Source: Acidobacteria bacterium 28-1
Lineage (GTDB): Bacteria; Acidobacteriota; Blastocatellia; Pyrinomonadales; Pyrinomonadaceae
Length of the DNA stretch: 54,581 bases
NCBI GenBank assembly: GCA_002050365.1
Contig: MWYZ01000109.1
Span: 1 to 54,581 of the forward strand
Direction of reading: 5' to 3'
The notes under the pieces were generated by a model. It had not been told where the DNA came from. It was given only the letters and a program-made list of their open reading frames with translations, and did no database searches. Shown here piece by piece: positions 53,312-54,581 of the stretch; position 1 is the first letter of the stretch; each line of letters begins with the position of its first letter. Both the position numbers and the translations under genes were made by a program.

Positions 53312-54292
53312 TTAATTTGAAACATTCACCCTTTGTAATATCCAGCTAATCATTGTTTCCGCATATTCGGGAACTGGTCTTGCTCCGGTCGGGCGGTTCA
53401 TATTATGGTCTGCTCCTGAAAGAATGGCGACGGTAATATCTTTGTTCTTTTCTTTCTTTATGCGCTCAAGTAGAGCGGCTGTTTCTTGCGCCGGCACCAA
53501 AACGTCAGCCTCTCCGAGAATCGCCAACACAGGAACATTAAGATTCTCATAAACGGGTATCGGGTCAAAATCTATGCTTGCCGTGAATGCCATAAACCAC
53601 GAATCTTTGCGCGGGTTTCTTAATTCCGAAAGCATTGGAAACCACGGTTCGTTTCGGACTTTCTGAAGTTCAACTTCGTATTTCTCCCAGCCTTTTACCC
53701 ATCCTTCCCGGCGAATTAAGTCAAATTGTAAATCCATCAACGCCGACGCTCGCTGCACCGTTTCATCAGAATAACCTGCATTTCGGACATAAGTAACGCT
53801 TCGCCATTTCGCTAGATGAGTTGGCGTGAAAGTAGAACCGGCGGAAGTAATAATGAACGCCACATCCTTTGAGCGAGAAGCTGCAAGCGGAGCAACCCAA
53901 CCGCCCTGACTGCCGCCGAATATGCCAATTTGGTTAGAATTGATGTCTTTCCGGCTTTTCAACAACTGCACACCGGCAAGAGCATCTTCAGCCAAATCTT
54001 CGAGATGCGTGTAACGCCAGTCTCCTGTGGATGCACCGACTCCACGCTTATCATAAATCAGGGTTGCGATTCCCTGACGAGCGAAAAGGTCCGCGTAAAA
54101 GCGATTACTTTCTCGGCTGGCAGCACCCGAACCATGAACAAAGATTACGGCAGGATGTGGATCGTTGCCGGAAGGCAATGTCAAAGTTCCAGCCAACATA
54201 ACATTGCCGTTTTTGAAAGTTACTTCTTCTTGGCGGTCAAAACAACCAACCGAAACAAAAGCCAAAAAGATTAAGATTACCAGCTTTAACAT
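53312..54292 (-). CDS. exported alpha/beta hydrolase, probable lipoprotein
   Basis: A 326-residue hydrolase. N-terminus MLKLVILIFLAFVSVGCFDR has a Cys at a lipobox-like place. The catalytic set is visible: oxyanion HGSGAASR, nucleophile S128 in GIFGGSQGGW, acid in LGEADVLVP, His in GADHNMN. It resembles prolyl-oligopeptidase-like esterases. Substrate unknown. It is the only gene of its cassette, between attC1 and attC2. Confidence 0.88.
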   Translation of the reverse strand: MLKLVILIFLAFVSVGCFDRQEEVTFKNGNVMLAGTLTLPSGNDPHPAVIFVHGSGAASRESNRFYADLFARQGIATLIYDKRGVGASTGDWRYTHLEDLAEDALAGVQLLKSRKDINSNQIGIFGGSQGGWVAPLAASRSKDVAFIITSAGSTFTPTHLAKWRSVTYVRNAGYSDETVQRASALMDLQFDLIRREGWVKGWEKYEVELQKVRNEPWFPMLSELRNPRKDSWFMAFTASIDFDPIPVYENLNVPVLAILGEADVLVPAQETAALLERIKKEKNKDITVAILSGADHNMNRPTGARPVPEYAETMISWILQRVNVSN

Positions 54293-54318
54293 TTATCAAG
54301 TTTCCGATACATGAAAGC

Positions 54319-54430
54319 ACATAACGCTTGAGATGATGTGGGCGAAACCGATTACGCGCAAGCTAAAGTTAAACAGACAACGCGATAACAAAGTAACTGT
54401 TTCGCCCTCACGTCCATTGAATTGTTATGT
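54319..54430 (-). repeat. attC1
   Basis: 112 bp: R'' ACATAAC, AATTCAATGGACGTGAGGGC, GAAACAGTTACTTTG and, at the end, GGTTTCGCCCACATCATCTC and AAGCGTTATGTGC with R' core GTTATGT. The AAGCGTTATGTGC end matches the well-known 3' end of attC sites. The amidohydrolase stop overlaps its R'' core. Confidence 0.9.
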
Positions 54431-54581
54431 GGCGGGCATTACCACTTTCTCGCGTTTATGTAGTTTGCCGCCTTTGATGACATACACGATTTTAGTTGTA
54501 TTTTGAATGTTCATACTTGGGTCGGCACTCAAGATAACCAAATCGGCAACTTTGTCTTTAGCGATTGTGCCGTATGAATTT
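54425..54581 (-). CDS. amidohydrolase, C-terminal end (partial)
   Basis: The last 51 codons of a minus-strand gene cut by the window edge: NSYGTIAKDKVADLVILSAD ... IVYVIKGGKLHKREKV. 'GtIakGkxADLVILdaDP' is the C-terminal metal-dependent amidohydrolase (imidazolonepropionase-like) block. The TAA stop lies inside attC1 R''. The catalytic barrel is outside the window. Confidence 0.8.
   Translation of the reverse strand, partial: NSYGTIAKDKVADLVILSADPSMNIQNTTKIVYVIKGGKLHKREKVVMPAT

Larger units (their letters stand above)
48845..54581 (-). mobile_element. integron gene-cassette array without visible integrase
   Basis: Five related attC sites (four of 112 bp, one of 113 bp) alternate with cassette genes, all transcribed on the minus strand from the right edge to about 48845. 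Each site has the inverted form TAACAATTCAATGGACGTGAG ... CTCAAGCGTTATGTGC, with a GGGCGAAAC/GTTTCGCCC inner pair. The outer cores of individual cassettes match as reverse complements (for example GTTGGAC at 52407 and GTCCAAC at 51087 delimit the protease cassette). No intI gene or attI site is in the window; an integrase would lie to the right of 54581 if present. Confidence 0.88.

Noticed and set aside
1..54581. CRISPR array, rRNA and tRNA genes
   Set aside because: No regularly spaced direct repeats with unique spacers were seen; no T-arm/anticodon cloverleaf or rRNA-like sequence was recognised by eye.

Overview
The window is a 54.6-kb stretch of a Gram-negative bacterial chromosome. Evidence for an outer membrane includes an RND pump with a TolC-like exit duct, an outer-membrane porin and many exported proteins. 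A GWxTD-domain protein, exported DUF4440 proteins, a Reg_prop/Y_Y_Y sensor kinase and many short word-like palindromic repeats suggest Acidobacteriota, probably class Blastocatellia. That placement is an inference; no rRNA or tRNA gene was found.

Layout. 1-8.4 kb: transposase fragment, glutaredoxin, rhodanese, then a complete tripartite RND efflux operon (adaptor, pump, outer-membrane factor). 8.4-19.4 kb: PEP synthase, methyltransferase, glycosyltransferase, asparagine synthase (carrying a palindrome inside its reading frame), acetyltransferase, GWxTD protein, LipB and exported unknowns. 19.6-23 kb: a frameshifted sensor kinase, a LuxR-type regulator and a decayed PIN toxin-antitoxin pair. 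23-30 kb: a Crp/Fnr regulator whose N-terminus looks like a fused antitoxin, a perfect Crp-type operator, three SnoaL/DUF4440-type genes, an SDR, a cupin, an esterase and a receiver-only regulator. 30-44 kb: an apparent acetate/short-acid module of three AMP-forming acyl-CoA synthetases, an MHS-family transporter and a porin, next to a divergent NtrC/NtrB-like pair with an IclR relic between them; a MITE-like element lies in the same region. 44.8-46.5 kb: a myo-inositol-1-phosphate synthase coupled to a small unknown gene.

The right end (about 48.8-54.6 kb) is the most unusual part: an integron gene-cassette array read on the minus strand. Five related attC sites, four of exactly 112 bp and one of 113 bp, separate cassettes for an amidohydrolase (partial), an alpha/beta hydrolase, a zinc-ribbon membrane protein, a retropepsin/PDZ protease and a kinase relic plus isochorismatase-type hydrolase. 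The outer core sites at the two ends of individual cassettes are reverse complements of each other, as expected if each cassette integrated as a circle. The last attC is interrupted by an ORF-less group II intron (recognisable domain V/VI) lying in the opposite orientation to the cassette genes, at or next to the R'' core. No integrase gene is visible; it would be expected beyond the right edge, or the array may lack one.

Four genes are interrupted by frameshifts or an in-frame stop: the sensor kinase, one DUF4440 gene, the PIN toxin and the cassette kinase. Each could be true decay or consensus error. Start sites were chosen by Shine-Dalgarno sequence and protein family; several reading frames open upstream of the start given here.
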